Under the pieces are notes generated by a model. It searched no databases and was not told where the DNA came from. It was given only the letters and a program-made list of their open reading frames with translations. Made by a program: the position numbers and the translations under genes. A stretch of DNA of 64,000 nt from Paraclostridium bifermentans (lineage in GTDB: Bacteria > Bacillota > Clostridia > Peptostreptococcales > Peptostreptococcaceae): positions 620,001 to 684,000 of the forward strand of contig NZ_CP079737.1 in NCBI RefSeq assembly GCF_019916025.1, read 5' to 3'. Positions within the stretch are counted from its first letter, which is position 1, and the number at the start of each line of letters is the position of its first letter. Below are positions 27,945 to 36,298 of the stretch, piece by piece.

Positions 27945-28643
27945 ATGAGTAAAATAATAAGATGTAAATTTAAAAAAGAAAATGACATGATATATATCTC
28001 TCACCTTGATTTACAAAGATTATTACAAAGAGCTTTTAGAAGAGCTGAAATACAATTATCATATTCTCAAGGATTTAACCCACACCCTAAGATGAGTTAT
28101 GGACATGCACTAGCACTTGGTACAGAAAGTCAAGGGGAGTACTTAGACGTTGAAATAGAAGAAGATTTAAGCGCTACTGAGTTTATGGAAAAAATAAACA
28201 CTGCTATGCCGGATGGTATAAAATTTATAAATGCAAAGGAAATAACTAAAGAAGTTCCATCATTAGCATCTACTATAGAATATGGTGAATATATGTTTAC
28301 TATGGAAGTAGATAAGGAACTATCTAAAGAGTTTATAAAAACTAAAGTAGCAGAGTTAATGAATAAAGAAGAAATTATAATAAGCAAGAAAAATAAAAAA
28401 GGAAAAACTGTAGAAGTTAACATCCGACCTATGATAAAGAATTTTGATGTTATAGATGTTGAAGATAGAGTTATAACTTTAGAATCAACTATGGCTACAG
28501 GATCTAAGGCAAATTTAAATACTAATATATTTATACCTAAAATGTTAGAAGTATTTGAACTAGATATTGATCCATTAGATGTAGATATATTAAGAAGAGA
28601 ATTATATATAGTTAAAGATGGAGAGTTAGTAACTCCAATGTAG
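27945..28643 (+). CDS. Radical SAM-associated protein (TIGR03936 type)
   Basis: A 232-aa protein (DUF2344-like) that accompanies the preceding radical SAM enzyme in many Firmicutes. The start at 27945 gives the typical opening (KFKKENDMIYISHLDLQRLL), with AAAGGGG upstream; an in-frame ATG at 27900 inside the preceding gene would add 15 unrelated residues. Only two bases separate it from the radical SAM stop codon. The conserved QGFNPHPKMSYGHALALG segment is near residue 46. No catalytic role is established. Confidence 0.87.
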   Translation: MSKIIRCKFKKENDMIYISHLDLQRLLQRAFRRAEIQLSYSQGFNPHPKMSYGHALALGTESQGEYLDVEIEEDLSATEFMEKINTAMPDGIKFINAKEITKEVPSLASTIEYGEYMFTMEVDKELSKEFIKTKVAELMNKEEIIISKKNKKGKTVEVNIRPMIKNFDVIDVEDRVITLESTMATGSKANLNTNIFIPKMLEVFELDIDPLDVDILRRELYIVKDGELVTPM

Positions 28644-28673
28644 GAAAGAGGTGGACGGATGTCCACCTCTTTT
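28644..28673 (+). terminator. Intrinsic terminator
   Basis: A 12-bp perfect stem (AAAGAGGTGGAC with GTCCACCTCTTT) and GGAT loop, followed by TTTC. It ends the radical SAM operon; its short T run makes it moderate. Confidence 0.7.
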
Positions 28674-28684
28674 CTAAAATCAAG

Positions 28685-28785
28685 GGTACCTATGACTTGG
28701 GTATAGTATGTATGTTTCCTTCACACGACGTGTTTAGCACGTAAGTGTTACGTCAACATACACACTATACCCAAGTTTTGTACCT
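28685..28785 (+). ncRNA. Long structured hairpin, copy A (unknown family)
   Basis: A nested hairpin of about 100 bases. The outer stem GGTAC/GTACC encloses an asymmetric loop, then 13 perfect pairs (28695-28707 with 28764-28776), one mismatch and eight more (28709-28716 with 28755-28762). A distal part follows in which CAC (28722) can pair with GTG (28745) around a small ACGTG/CACGT hairpin. There is no T run, so it is not a terminator. The landmarks ACTTG, CAC, TAAGTGTTACG and CAAGTTTTG recur in the same structural positions in copy B at 62232-62361. I cannot assign a known RNA family. Confidence 0.6.
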
Positions 28786-28845
28786 AATGATATAAGTAAA
28801 TAGATAGACATTAAAAAAATAAGAAAGAGGATAGGAAGTGAGCTT

Positions 28846-30243
28846 TTGAAAAATATTGTTATAGAGTCATTGGTTAATTCTCAAAAGGTAGCTGTTTTAG
28901 AAGATGGAAAATTAAGTGAACTTTTTATAGAGAGTAATTCGAGTAAAAATGTTTCTAATATTTATAGAGGTGTTGTAAAAAAGGCGTTAAAAGGTATAGA
29001 AGCTTATTTTGTTGATATTGGAAGTGACAAGCTTGCATATTTAAGCATGAAGAAAAATGAAGAGGTCAAATGTGGACAAGATATTTTGGTTCAAGTAAAT
29101 AAAGAAGCTATAGGAACAAAAGGTGCAAAGCTTAATACTGAAATAAGTTTTGCAGGAAGATACTTAGTTTATATACCGTCAAATGATAGGCTTACTATAT
29201 CAAATAAAATAAAATTAGAAAAAGAGAGATTTAGATTAAAAAAAATAGTTCAAGGCGTTGATGAAGAGTTCACAGGTATTATAAGAACTGAAGCGGTAGG
29301 ATGTTCAAAAGAGGAAATTGAACAAGATATATTAGATTTAAAAGAAAAATACAACAGAGTTTTAAAAGAATATAAGTTAGGAATAGGACCTAAACTTTTA
29401 TACAAGGATCTTGATTTTGCATCTAAGTATGTAAAAGATAATGTAAATGACAGTGTTTTAAAAATTATTGTGAATAATAATGATAAGTACGAAGAACTAA
29501 AAAATATACTAGGACATATTGATAAGAATTATAAAGATAAATTATTATTAGAAAATAATAAGGATGTATTTGACCTACATTCAGTCCAATCTCAGATAGA
29601 TAAATGTTTAAATAGAAAAGTATGGCTAAAAAGTGGTGGATATTTAATAATAGATAAGACTGAAGCTTTGACAGTGATAGATGTTAACACAGGAAAATTT
29701 ACTGGAAATTCTAATTTAGAAGAAACAATATATCAAACTAACTTAGAAGCAGCTATAGAAATTTCTAAACTTCTAAGGATTAGGGATATAGCAGGAATAA
29801 TTATTGTAGATTTTATAGATATGCAAAAAAATGAATACAAAAAAAATCTATTAGAAGTTTTAAGCAAAGAAACGGATAAAGATAGAAGGAAAACAAATGT
29901 TATGGGGATGACAAAACTTGGATTAGTTGAAATTGCTAGAAGAAGAGAAAAAGATTCCATAGATAATTACTACCTTAGCCAATGTTTTGTATGTAAAACT
30001 GGAGAAAGTATAAAGTCGATTAATAGAATTTTAGACGAAATAGAAAAGGAAGTAATGAGAATAAAAGAACATACTTCGTATAGACAAGTTAAAATAGAAT
30101 TAAATCCTTATGTTTCAGATGAAATAGATAAAAATTATAAAGATAAAATTGATAATATAAGCAAGAAATACAATGTAAAAATAAATATAGATAAAAAAGC
30201 TGAAATTCAGCATGAAAATATGAATATTATTTTTAATAGTTAG
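28846..30243 (+). CDS. rng: Ribonuclease G/E
   Basis: Single-strand-specific endoribonuclease of the RNase E/G family. It has an N-terminal S1 RNA-binding domain (GVVKKALKGIEAYFVDIGSDKLAYLS, in part at residues 40-65), the catalytic magnesium-site motif VIDVNTGKF (about 279) and the zinc-link C-x2-C (QCFVCKTGES, about 384). At 465 aa it lacks the scaffold tail of RNase E. The start is TTG with AGGAAGTGAG upstream. The rplU promoter begins at its stop codon. Confidence 0.93.
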   Translation: MKNIVIESLVNSQKVAVLEDGKLSELFIESNSSKNVSNIYRGVVKKALKGIEAYFVDIGSDKLAYLSMKKNEEVKCGQDILVQVNKEAIGTKGAKLNTEISFAGRYLVYIPSNDRLTISNKIKLEKERFRLKKIVQGVDEEFTGIIRTEAVGCSKEEIEQDILDLKEKYNRVLKEYKLGIGPKLLYKDLDFASKYVKDNVNDSVLKIIVNNNDKYEELKNILGHIDKNYKDKLLLENNKDVFDLHSVQSQIDKCLNRKVWLKSGGYLIIDKTEALTVIDVNTGKFTGNSNLEETIYQTNLEAAIEISKLLRIRDIAGIIIVDFIDMQKNEYKKNLLEVLSKETDKDRRKTNVMGMTKLGLVEIARRREKDSIDNYYLSQCFVCKTGESIKSINRILDEIEKEVMRIKEHTSYRQVKIELNPYVSDEIDKNYKDKIDNISKKYNVKINIDKKAEIQHENMNIIFNS

Positions 30244-30272
30244 TTGACAGTTTATATAAATTATAGTATTAT
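30244..30272 (+). promoter_or_regulatory. Promoter of rplU-prp-rpmA
   Basis: Consensus TTGACA, 17-base spacer and TATTAT, starting directly after the rng stop codon. Confidence 0.8.
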
Positions 30273-30278
30273 TTATAA

Positions 30279-30356
30279 ATGTAGTGCCGCTCAATAAAGG
30301 TTTGGAAATCTCTTATGAGTACCTTGTATTGGCGAGTTTGAGACCGAGGAGGTGTA
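30279..30356 (+). ncRNA. Ribosomal protein L21 leader
   Basis: A structured 5' leader with the features of the Firmicute L21 leader. GCCGCTCAATAAAGGT pairs imperfectly with ACCTTGTATTGGCG around a central hairpin, and the rplU Shine-Dalgarno (GAGGAGGTG) lies just after. It is thought to allow feedback by a ribosomal protein; the exact ligand is inference. Confidence 0.75.
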
Positions 30357-30359
30357 TTT

Positions 30360-30671
30360 ATGTACGCTATAGTTAAAACTGGAGGAAAGCAATACAAAGT
30401 TGCTGAAGGTGATGTAATCTTCGTAGAGAAGTTAAACGCTAACGAAGGTGATGTAGTTACTTTAAACGAAGTATTAGCTTGTTCTAAAGATGGAAACTTA
30501 GTAGTTGGAGCTCCAACTGTTGATGGTGCATCTGTAACTGCTAAAGTTGTAGAGCAAGGTAAAGCTAAGAAAGTTATAGTTTTCAAATATAAAGCTAAAA
30601 AAGACTACAGAAGAAAGAACGGACATCGTCAAGCTTACACTAAGTTAGTAGTTGAAAAAATAAACGCTTAA
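30360..30671 (+). CDS. rplU: 50S ribosomal protein L21
   Basis: Ribosomal protein L21, 103 aa, opening [18 protein letters not shown] and ending with the [17 protein letters not shown] signature. First gene of the conserved rplU-prp-rpmA cluster. Confidence 0.98.
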   Translation: MYAIVKTGGKQYKVAEGDVIFVEKLNANEGDVVTLNEVLACSKDGNLVVGAPTVDGASVTAKVVEQGKAKKVIVFKYKAKKDYRRKNGHRQAYTKLVVEKINA

Positions 30672-30682
30672 TTGTAATTGCC

Positions 30683-31000
30683 ATGATAAAAGTTAAATAT
30701 TATCAAAACGACGATTTCATGCTTAAAGGTTTTTGTCTTAATGGACATGCTGACTATGCAGAACTTGGTTCTGATATTGTATGTGCTGCGGTTACATCCA
30801 ATGCATTATCAGTTATAAATTCTTTAAGTAAATTGCAGAAAATTGAATTTGATAAAGTTATAGGCCAAGAAGGTCACATTGAATGCATTGTTAAAGATGA
30901 ATATCTAGACAAAGCTCAATTGTTACTACAACATTTTCAATTAGCTATTAGTGAAATTAAAAGGGAATACCCAAAAAATATAAAAATTCTAAAAAAGTAG
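30683..31000 (+). CDS. prp: Ribosomal-processing cysteine protease Prp
   Basis: Cysteine protease that removes the N-terminal extension of ribosomal protein L27. The catalytic pair is visible: His in [11 protein letters not shown] (about residue 22) and Cys in [11 protein letters not shown] (about residue 34). The 105-aa length matches the family. It lies between rplU and rpmA, and the L27 encoded next door has the cleavage motif. Confidence 0.93.
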   Translation: MIKVKYYQNDDFMLKGFCLNGHADYAELGSDIVCAAVTSNALSVINSLSKLQKIEFDKVIGQEGHIECIVKDEYLDKAQLLLQHFQLAISEIKREYPKNIKILKK

Positions 31001-31014
31001 GAGGTGACTCCAGA

Positions 31015-31299
31015 ATGTTAAAAATGAACTTACAATTACTTGCATCTAAAAAAGGGGTAGGATCTTCTAAGAACGGTAGAGATTCTGTTTCTAAAAGATT
31101 AGGTGTTAAGAGATTCGATGGACAAGTTGTAACTGCTGGAAGTATAATAGTTAGACAAAGAGGAACTAAGATACATCCAGGAACTAACGTAGGTAAAGGT
31201 GGAGATGATACTTTATTCGCATTAGTTGACGGTGCTGTTAAATTCGAAAGAAAAGACAAGAAAAGAAAAAAAGTAAGTGTATACCCAGTTGCTGAGTAA
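31015..31299 (+). CDS. rpmA: 50S ribosomal protein L27 with cleavable N-terminus
   Basis: Ribosomal protein L27, 94 aa. The N-terminus [14 protein letters not shown] carries the short leader found in Firmicutes whose L27 is matured by Prp; cleavage is expected after LQLLA, freeing the N-terminal tail that reaches the peptidyl transferase centre. AGGAGGTGAC precedes the first ATG; a second ATG three codons on would shorten the leader. Confidence 0.97.
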   Translation: MLKMNLQLLASKKGVGSSKNGRDSVSKRLGVKRFDGQVVTAGSIIVRQRGTKIHPGTNVGKGGDDTLFALVDGAVKFERKDKKRKKVSVYPVAE

Positions 31300-31305
31300 T
31301 ACGCT

Positions 31306-31336
31306 AAAAAAAGGAGTGTTCATACACTCCTTTTTT
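31306..31336 (+). terminator. Intrinsic terminator of the rplU operon
   Basis: Perfect stem (AAAAAAGGAGTGT with ACACTCCTTTTTT), TCAT loop and T run, seven bases after the rpmA stop. Confidence 0.9.
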
Positions 31337-31428
31337 AAATATAATGATTAAAATAGCTCGGAGAGAATTTATATTATAGATTGTGGCAAATATAAATAAA
31401 AAAGCTTTAAAAAAGAAGGTGAATTAAT

Positions 31429-32706
31429 ATGTTTATAGATAAGGCTAGGATACTTGTAAAAGCTGGAAACGGTGGTAACGGATCAGTATCTTTTAGAAAA
31501 GAAAAATACGTTCCAGCAGGAGGACCAGACGGAGGAGACGGAGGTCGTGGAGCTAGTATAATATTTAAAGTTGATTCAGGATTAAGAACATTAATGGATT
31601 TTAAATATCAAACTAAGTATTCTGCACAAGCTGGTGGAGATGGAACTAAAAAAAGACAAGCTGGTAAAAACGGTGAAGATTTAGTTTTATTAGTTCCTCC
31701 AGGAACAATAATAAGAGACGAAGCAACAGGTCTTATAATAGCTGACTTAAAAGAAGAAGGCGATGAAGCAGTAGTTGCAAAAGGTGGAAGAGGTGGAAGA
31801 GGAAATCAACACTTCGCCAATGCAATAAGACAAGCTCCTGCATTTGCTAAATCAGGAACTGATGGAGAAGAAAAGTGGATAATATTAGAGTTAAAAATGA
31901 TAGCTGATGTTGGTTTATTAGGATTCCCAAATGTAGGTAAATCAACATTTTTATCAGTAGTAACTAAAGCTAAACCAAAAATAGCTAACTATCATTTCAC
32001 AACTTTAACACCAAATTTAGGAGTTGTACAAACTAAGTTTGGCGAAAGTTTTGTACTTGCTGATATACCAGGACTTATAGAAGGTGCTGCAGAAGGTATA
32101 GGATTAGGTCATGATTTCTTAAGACACGTTGAAAGAACTAAGGTATTAATCCATATAGTTGATATATCAGGAATAGAAGGCAGAGATGCTTTAGAAGATT
32201 TTGATAAAATAAATGATGAGTTAAAGTTATATAATGAAAAGTTATCTACTAGACCTCAAGTTGTTGTTGCTAACAAAATAGACATAATGGAAGATGAAAG
32301 TAACTTCGAAAACTTTAAGACTGAATTAGAGTCAAGAGGATATAAAGTATTCAAGATGTCTGCAGCAACAAGACAAGGAATTGATGATGTTATAGCTTAC
32401 GTTGCTCAATTATTAAATGAAGTTGAAGACGTTGAGTTAGTAACTGAAGAAGAAATGTATAGACCAGAATTAGTTCAAGAAACTGAAGATGGACTAGAAG
32501 TTGAAATAGAAGATGGAGTATATGTTGTTACAGGTAAAGCTTTAAGAAGAATAATGTACTCTGTTAACTTTGAAGATATGGAATCTGTTCAGTTCTTCCA
32601 AAAATCTATGGAATCTCAAGGTGTATTTGATAAGCTAAGAGAAATGGGCATAGAAGATGGAGATACTGTTAAGATATACGATATAGAATTCGAATTCTAT
32701 AATTAA
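31429..32706 (+). CDS. obgE: GTPase ObgE/CgtA
   Basis: Essential ribosome-associated GTPase. The glycine-rich Obg domain (residues 1-157, GGNGSVSFRKEKYVPAGGP) precedes the G domain with G1 GFPNVGKST (about 165), G3 DIPGLIEGA (about 212) and NKID (about 284). A C-terminal Obg extension follows (from about 340). At 425 aa it is a standard length. AGAAGGTGA precedes the start. Confidence 0.97.
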   Translation: MFIDKARILVKAGNGGNGSVSFRKEKYVPAGGPDGGDGGRGASIIFKVDSGLRTLMDFKYQTKYSAQAGGDGTKKRQAGKNGEDLVLLVPPGTIIRDEATGLIIADLKEEGDEAVVAKGGRGGRGNQHFANAIRQAPAFAKSGTDGEEKWIILELKMIADVGLLGFPNVGKSTFLSVVTKAKPKIANYHFTTLTPNLGVVQTKFGESFVLADIPGLIEGAAEGIGLGHDFLRHVERTKVLIHIVDISGIEGRDALEDFDKINDELKLYNEKLSTRPQVVVANKIDIMEDESNFENFKTELESRGYKVFKMSAATRQGIDDVIAYVAQLLNEVEDVELVTEEEMYRPELVQETEDGLEVEIEDGVYVVTGKALRRIMYSVNFEDMESVQFFQKSMESQGVFDKLREMGIEDGDTVKIYDIEFEFYN

Positions 32707-32736
32707 AATTAATTAAAGACGTAAAGAGGTGGACAC

Positions 32737-33105
32737 ATGTTAAAAGGTAAGCAAAGAGCATACTTAAGATCTGTTGCTAACACTTTAAAACCTATAACTC
32801 AAATAGGTAAAGAAGGAGTTACAGAAAGCTTTTTAGATCAATTAGAAGATATGTTAAAAGCTAGAGAAATAGTTAAAGTTTCTATACTAGAAAATGCTGG
32901 ATTAGATGCTAAAGAAACTGCAAATGCTATATGCGAAGCTATAAGAGCAGAATTTGTTCAAGCTATAGGATTTAAGTTTACTATATATAAAAAAAATGAA
33001 GAAGATCCAAAGATAATATTCCCAGGACACGAGCAAGCGAAAGCTAAAAAAGTTGATAATACAGTGTCTAAAAAAGGAAGACCAACTAAAAAATCTAGAA
33101 GATAA
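32737..33105 (+). CDS. yhbY: CRM-domain RNA-binding protein YhbY
   Basis: Ribosome-assembly RNA-binding protein. The CRM domain occupies residues 1-97 with KGKQRAYLRSVANTLKPI and the IGKEGVTESF loop. A lysine/arginine-rich tail (KKGRPTKKSRR) extends it to 122 aa, beyond the usual size of about 97, and may add RNA affinity. It follows obgE after 30 bases, a common pairing, and is closed by a terminator. Confidence 0.92.
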   Translation: MLKGKQRAYLRSVANTLKPITQIGKEGVTESFLDQLEDMLKAREIVKVSILENAGLDAKETANAICEAIRAEFVQAIGFKFTIYKKNEEDPKIIFPGHEQAKAKKVDNTVSKKGRPTKKSRR

Positions 33106-33111
33106 TTTATG

Positions 33112-33143
33112 AGATACCCAATTTAACTGGGTATCTTTTTTTA
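33112..33143 (+). terminator. Intrinsic terminator
   Basis: Perfect 9-bp stem (AGATACCCA with TGGGTATCT) and T run, ending obgE-yhbY. Confidence 0.9.
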
Positions 33144-33292
33144 TAAAATTTTAAAATTCAAAAAAGTAGAAAAAATGATTGAAATGTGTTAATATATCAT
33201 AAATAATGGGTAACTGCTATATTATAATTTAAAACTAGATATAGAAATTAAGAAATTTATTTAAAATACATTATTTTTTAAGGAGAAAAGAG

Positions 33293-34627
33293 ATGAGAGT
33301 TGTAATTATTGGTGGAGTAGCAGCTGGAATGAGTGCTGCTGCAAAATTAAAAAGAATGAAACCTGATTATGAAGTAGTTGTATATGAAAAAACAGATGTT
33401 GTATCATTTGGAGCATGTGGACTTCCATATTTTGTTGGCGGTTTTTTCGATGATCCTCAAAATATGATAGCAAGAGCGCCTGAGAAGTTTGTTGAAAGTG
33501 GAATAGACTTAAAAATATTCCATGAAGTAACTTCAATTGATACTGATTCAAAAAAATTAAAAGTTCAAGATGTAAAAAATGGAGAAATATTTGAAGATTC
33601 ATATGATAAATTAATGATAGCAACAGGAGCTAGCAGCATAATACCTCCTATAAAAAATGTTAAACTTGAAAATGTGTCAACATTAAAGAGTTTAGATGAT
33701 GGTATAAAAGTTAAAGAACTAATGAATAGAGATGAAATAAAAAAAGTTGCTATAATTGGTGCAGGATTTATAGGTCTTGAAGCAGTTGAAGCAGCTAAAA
33801 AATTAGGGAAAGAAGTAGTGGTATTCCAACTAGAAGATAGAATTTTACCTCAAGTATTTGACAAAGAACTTACTGATATATTAGAAGAAGAAATTAAAAA
33901 TCATAATGTTGATTTAAGATTACAGGAAATAGTTAGTGAGTTAGTTGGAGAAGAAAAAGTTAAAAAGGTTATAACAAATAAAGGTGAATATGATGCAGAT
34001 TTAGTTATAATAGCAACTGGAGTAAGACCGAATACAGCATTTTTAAAAGATAGTAAAGTTAATATGCTACCAAATGGAGCAATTATTGTTGATGAATTTG
34101 GAAAAACTTCAGTAGAAGACATATATGCAGCGGGTGACTGTGCAACTATAAAAAATATAGTAACAGGACAAGATTCATATGTTCCACTTGCAACAGGAGC
34201 TAATAAATTAGGAAGAATAGTTGGAGAAAATTTAGCTGGAGCTAATAATAGTTTCCAAGGGTCTTTAGGATCTAGTTGTATAAAAATTATGGATATGGAA
34301 GCTGCATGTACAGGATTAACAGAAGTACAAGCAGAAAAGTTAGGAATAAAGGTTAAATCTAAGTTTATATCAGACTTTAACCAAACTAATTATTATCCAG
34401 GAAGAAATAAAATGTATGTAAAGCTTGTATATGATGCTGATACAAAAGTTATATTAGGAGGACAAGTTGCAGGATATAAAGATGCTGTTCAAAGATGTAA
34501 TGTAATAGCTGCATCTATATTTGGGAAATTAACAACTAGTCAATTAGGTATGCTAGATTTATGTTATGCACCACCATTTGCAAGAACATGGGATATCCTT
34601 AATGTAGCAGGTAATGTATCTAAATAA
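33293..34627 (+). CDS. CoA-disulfide reductase-like flavoprotein
   Basis: FAD- and NAD(P)H-dependent pyridine nucleotide-disulfide oxidoreductase with a single active-site cysteine in SFGACGLPYFVGG (Cys43). This pattern fits CoA-disulfide reductases better than the NADH oxidase branch. It has the FAD-binding GGVAAGMSAA (about residue 7), the NAD-binding GAGFIGLEAVEAA (about 155) and the second FAD motif IYAAGDCAT (about 278). At 444 aa it is full length. A role in thiol or oxidative-stress defence is likely, but the disulfide or polysulfide substrate is not fixed by sequence. Confidence 0.82.
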   Translation: MRVVIIGGVAAGMSAAAKLKRMKPDYEVVVYEKTDVVSFGACGLPYFVGGFFDDPQNMIARAPEKFVESGIDLKIFHEVTSIDTDSKKLKVQDVKNGEIFEDSYDKLMIATGASSIIPPIKNVKLENVSTLKSLDDGIKVKELMNRDEIKKVAIIGAGFIGLEAVEAAKKLGKEVVVFQLEDRILPQVFDKELTDILEEEIKNHNVDLRLQEIVSELVGEEKVKKVITNKGEYDADLVIIATGVRPNTAFLKDSKVNMLPNGAIIVDEFGKTSVEDIYAAGDCATIKNIVTGQDSYVPLATGANKLGRIVGENLAGANNSFQGSLGSSCIKIMDMEAACTGLTEVQAEKLGIKVKSKFISDFNQTNYYPGRNKMYVKLVYDADTKVILGGQVAGYKDAVQRCNVIAASIFGKLTTSQLGMLDLCYAPPFARTWDILNVAGNVSK

Positions 34628-34636
34628 TTAAAATAT

Positions 34637-34682
34637 AAAACTGATAGTGATACTTATTAAAGCATTACTATCAGTTTTTTTA
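34637..34682 (+). terminator. Intrinsic terminator
   Basis: AAAACTGATAGT pairs with ACTATCAGTTTT across an 18-base loop, followed by a T run. Confidence 0.85.
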
Positions 34683-34757
34683 CGTTTAAGAAAAATATGT
34701 TTAATAGAAAGTTTCAAATAACCATTAAAAATACAAATAATAACCACTTATAATATT

Positions 34758-34790
34758 TATTTTACTTATGATAAAAGCAATAGTAAAATA
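34758..34790. promoter_or_regulatory. 9-bp inverted repeat upstream of the antiporter gene
   Basis: TATTTTACT and AGTAAAATA are separated by 15 bases. It could be an operator or a weak hairpin about 55 bases ahead of the start; no regulator can be named. Confidence 0.4.
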
Positions 34791-34844
34791 ATACTTGGAA
34801 TTGATAAGATAAATTAATTTATATTATAGATGGAGGTTATATAT

Positions 34845-36110
34845 ATGGAAAATACAGTAGAAGCTATTGCTACCAATAATTTATTAATAATATTTTCAGC
34901 AATAGTTGTAATAGGAGTCATATTAGGAAAATTAAGTGAAAAGCTTAAATTACCAGATGTAATACTATACTTAATAGCAGGAATCATAATAGGACCGGCA
35001 GTTTTAAACTTAATAAGTGTAGATTCATTTCCTATAGAAAATAATCTTATATTAACTTTTGGATCGGCATTTATCCTTTATGAAGGTGGCCGAGAAGTTA
35101 ATTTAAAAGTTTTAAATAAAGTAAAGGTTAGTGTAGGGCTATTAGCAACCTTAGGAGTTGTAATATCAACTATAGTAGTAGGATTTGCTACTAATAAAAT
35201 TTTTGGACTTCCAATAATGACATCTTTACTTGTAGGAGGAATAATAGCATCAACAGACCCTGCAGCACTTATACCAGTATTTAAGCAAGTTACTATAAAA
35301 GATAAAATAAAGCAAACAGTTGTAAGTGAGTCTGCATTTAACGATGCAGTAGGAGCTATAATTGTAAGTACACTTCTTGCGATAGTTACATCAGGAAGCT
35401 TTTCAGTCGGAGAAAGTGCAAAAGAGCTCTTAGTAGCAGTTGTTGTAGGAGTTATAGTGGGAATTATTATTGGATATGTATTCTCAGTTCTTATATGTGA
35501 TAATAAATGGGGAATATTCCATTCATATGCACCTATAATATCTATACTTAAAGTTATATTAGCTTATGAAATAGCAACATACTTACATGGAAGTGGATAT
35601 ATGGCGGTATTTATAGTTGGGCTTATAGCTGGAAATAAAAAATTATTTGGATTATGGGTTCCTGAAGAATCTTTCCAATCTGAACATCACTTTAGAGAAA
35701 GTGTAGCATCTTTATGCCGTATGTCAATATTTGTTGTATTAGGTACACATGTTGATTTAGGAGCACTATCTCAATATTGGTTACCTTCTTTAATAGTAGT
35801 ATTAGTTTTAATGTTTATTGCAAGACCACTAGTAGTATTAATTTGTACAGTATTTGATATTAAAGCTAAATGGAAAATAAACGATAAGTTATTTATGATG
35901 TGGGTAAGAGAAACTGGAGTTATCCCCGCTGCCTTATCTGGGATAGTGGTATCGATGAAAGTTCCAGGGTATGAGATAATATCTTCAATAGTATTTATGA
36001 CAATTCTAATAACTTTAATAGTTCAAGCTAGTACTACTAAGCTAGTAGCTAAAAAGTTAGATGTATTAGAGTTTAATGAAGAGAACGTAGAACAAGAAAA
36101 AGCTGCATAA
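34845..36110 (+). CDS. Cation/proton antiporter (CPA1 family)
   Basis: Integral membrane Na+(K+)/H+ exchanger, 421 aa with about 12 hydrophobic helices. The CPA1 core motifs are present: ASTDPAALIPVF (about residue 135) and VSESAFNDAVGAII (about 163), the latter with the ion-binding N-D pair. It lacks the C-terminal RCK/TrkA domain of some K+ exporters. I start at 34845 because the upstream ATG at 34830 overlaps the ribosome-binding site GGAGGTT. Ion specificity cannot be read. It stands alone between terminators. Confidence 0.87.
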   Translation: MENTVEAIATNNLLIIFSAIVVIGVILGKLSEKLKLPDVILYLIAGIIIGPAVLNLISVDSFPIENNLILTFGSAFILYEGGREVNLKVLNKVKVSVGLLATLGVVISTIVVGFATNKIFGLPIMTSLLVGGIIASTDPAALIPVFKQVTIKDKIKQTVVSESAFNDAVGAIIVSTLLAIVTSGSFSVGESAKELLVAVVVGVIVGIIIGYVFSVLICDNKWGIFHSYAPIISILKVILAYEIATYLHGSGYMAVFIVGLIAGNKKLFGLWVPEESFQSEHHFRESVASLCRMSIFVVLGTHVDLGALSQYWLPSLIVVLVLMFIARPLVVLICTVFDIKAKWKINDKLFMMWVRETGVIPAALSGIVVSMKVPGYEIISSIVFMTILITLIVQASTTKLVAKKLDVLEFNEENVEQEKAA

Positions 36111-36119
36111 AAAATGAGT

Positions 36120-36149
36120 TAGGATGTCTTTTTAGGCATCCTATTTTTT
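36120..36149 (+). terminator. Intrinsic terminator
   Basis: TAGGATG pairs with CATCCTA, extended by a further two pairs inside, then TTTTTT. Confidence 0.85.
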
Positions 36150-36249
36150 ACGCTTAAGAAAATTATACTTACTTAAATTTTGTGTATAATTTATGTAATA
36201 TAGGGATACAAATGCTTTTGTGAAAGTAAAAAATAGGTTAAAATTATTA

Positions 36250-36280
36250 TTGACTCTAACACTATGTAATACCTTAATAT
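36250..36280 (+). promoter_or_regulatory. MerR-type promoter with 19-base spacer
   Basis: TTGACT and TAATAT are separated by 19 bases rather than 17. Such overlong spacers are the hallmark of promoters activated by MerR-family proteins that untwist the DNA. The element is directly ahead of the merR gene, implying autoregulation. Confidence 0.65.
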
Positions 36281-36298
36281 ATTTTTAAGGAGGTAAAT

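Noticed and set aside
28685-28785. SRP RNA or 6S RNA
   Set aside because: The SRP GGAAG/GCAG apical motif is missing, and there is no large central bubble as in 6S RNA.
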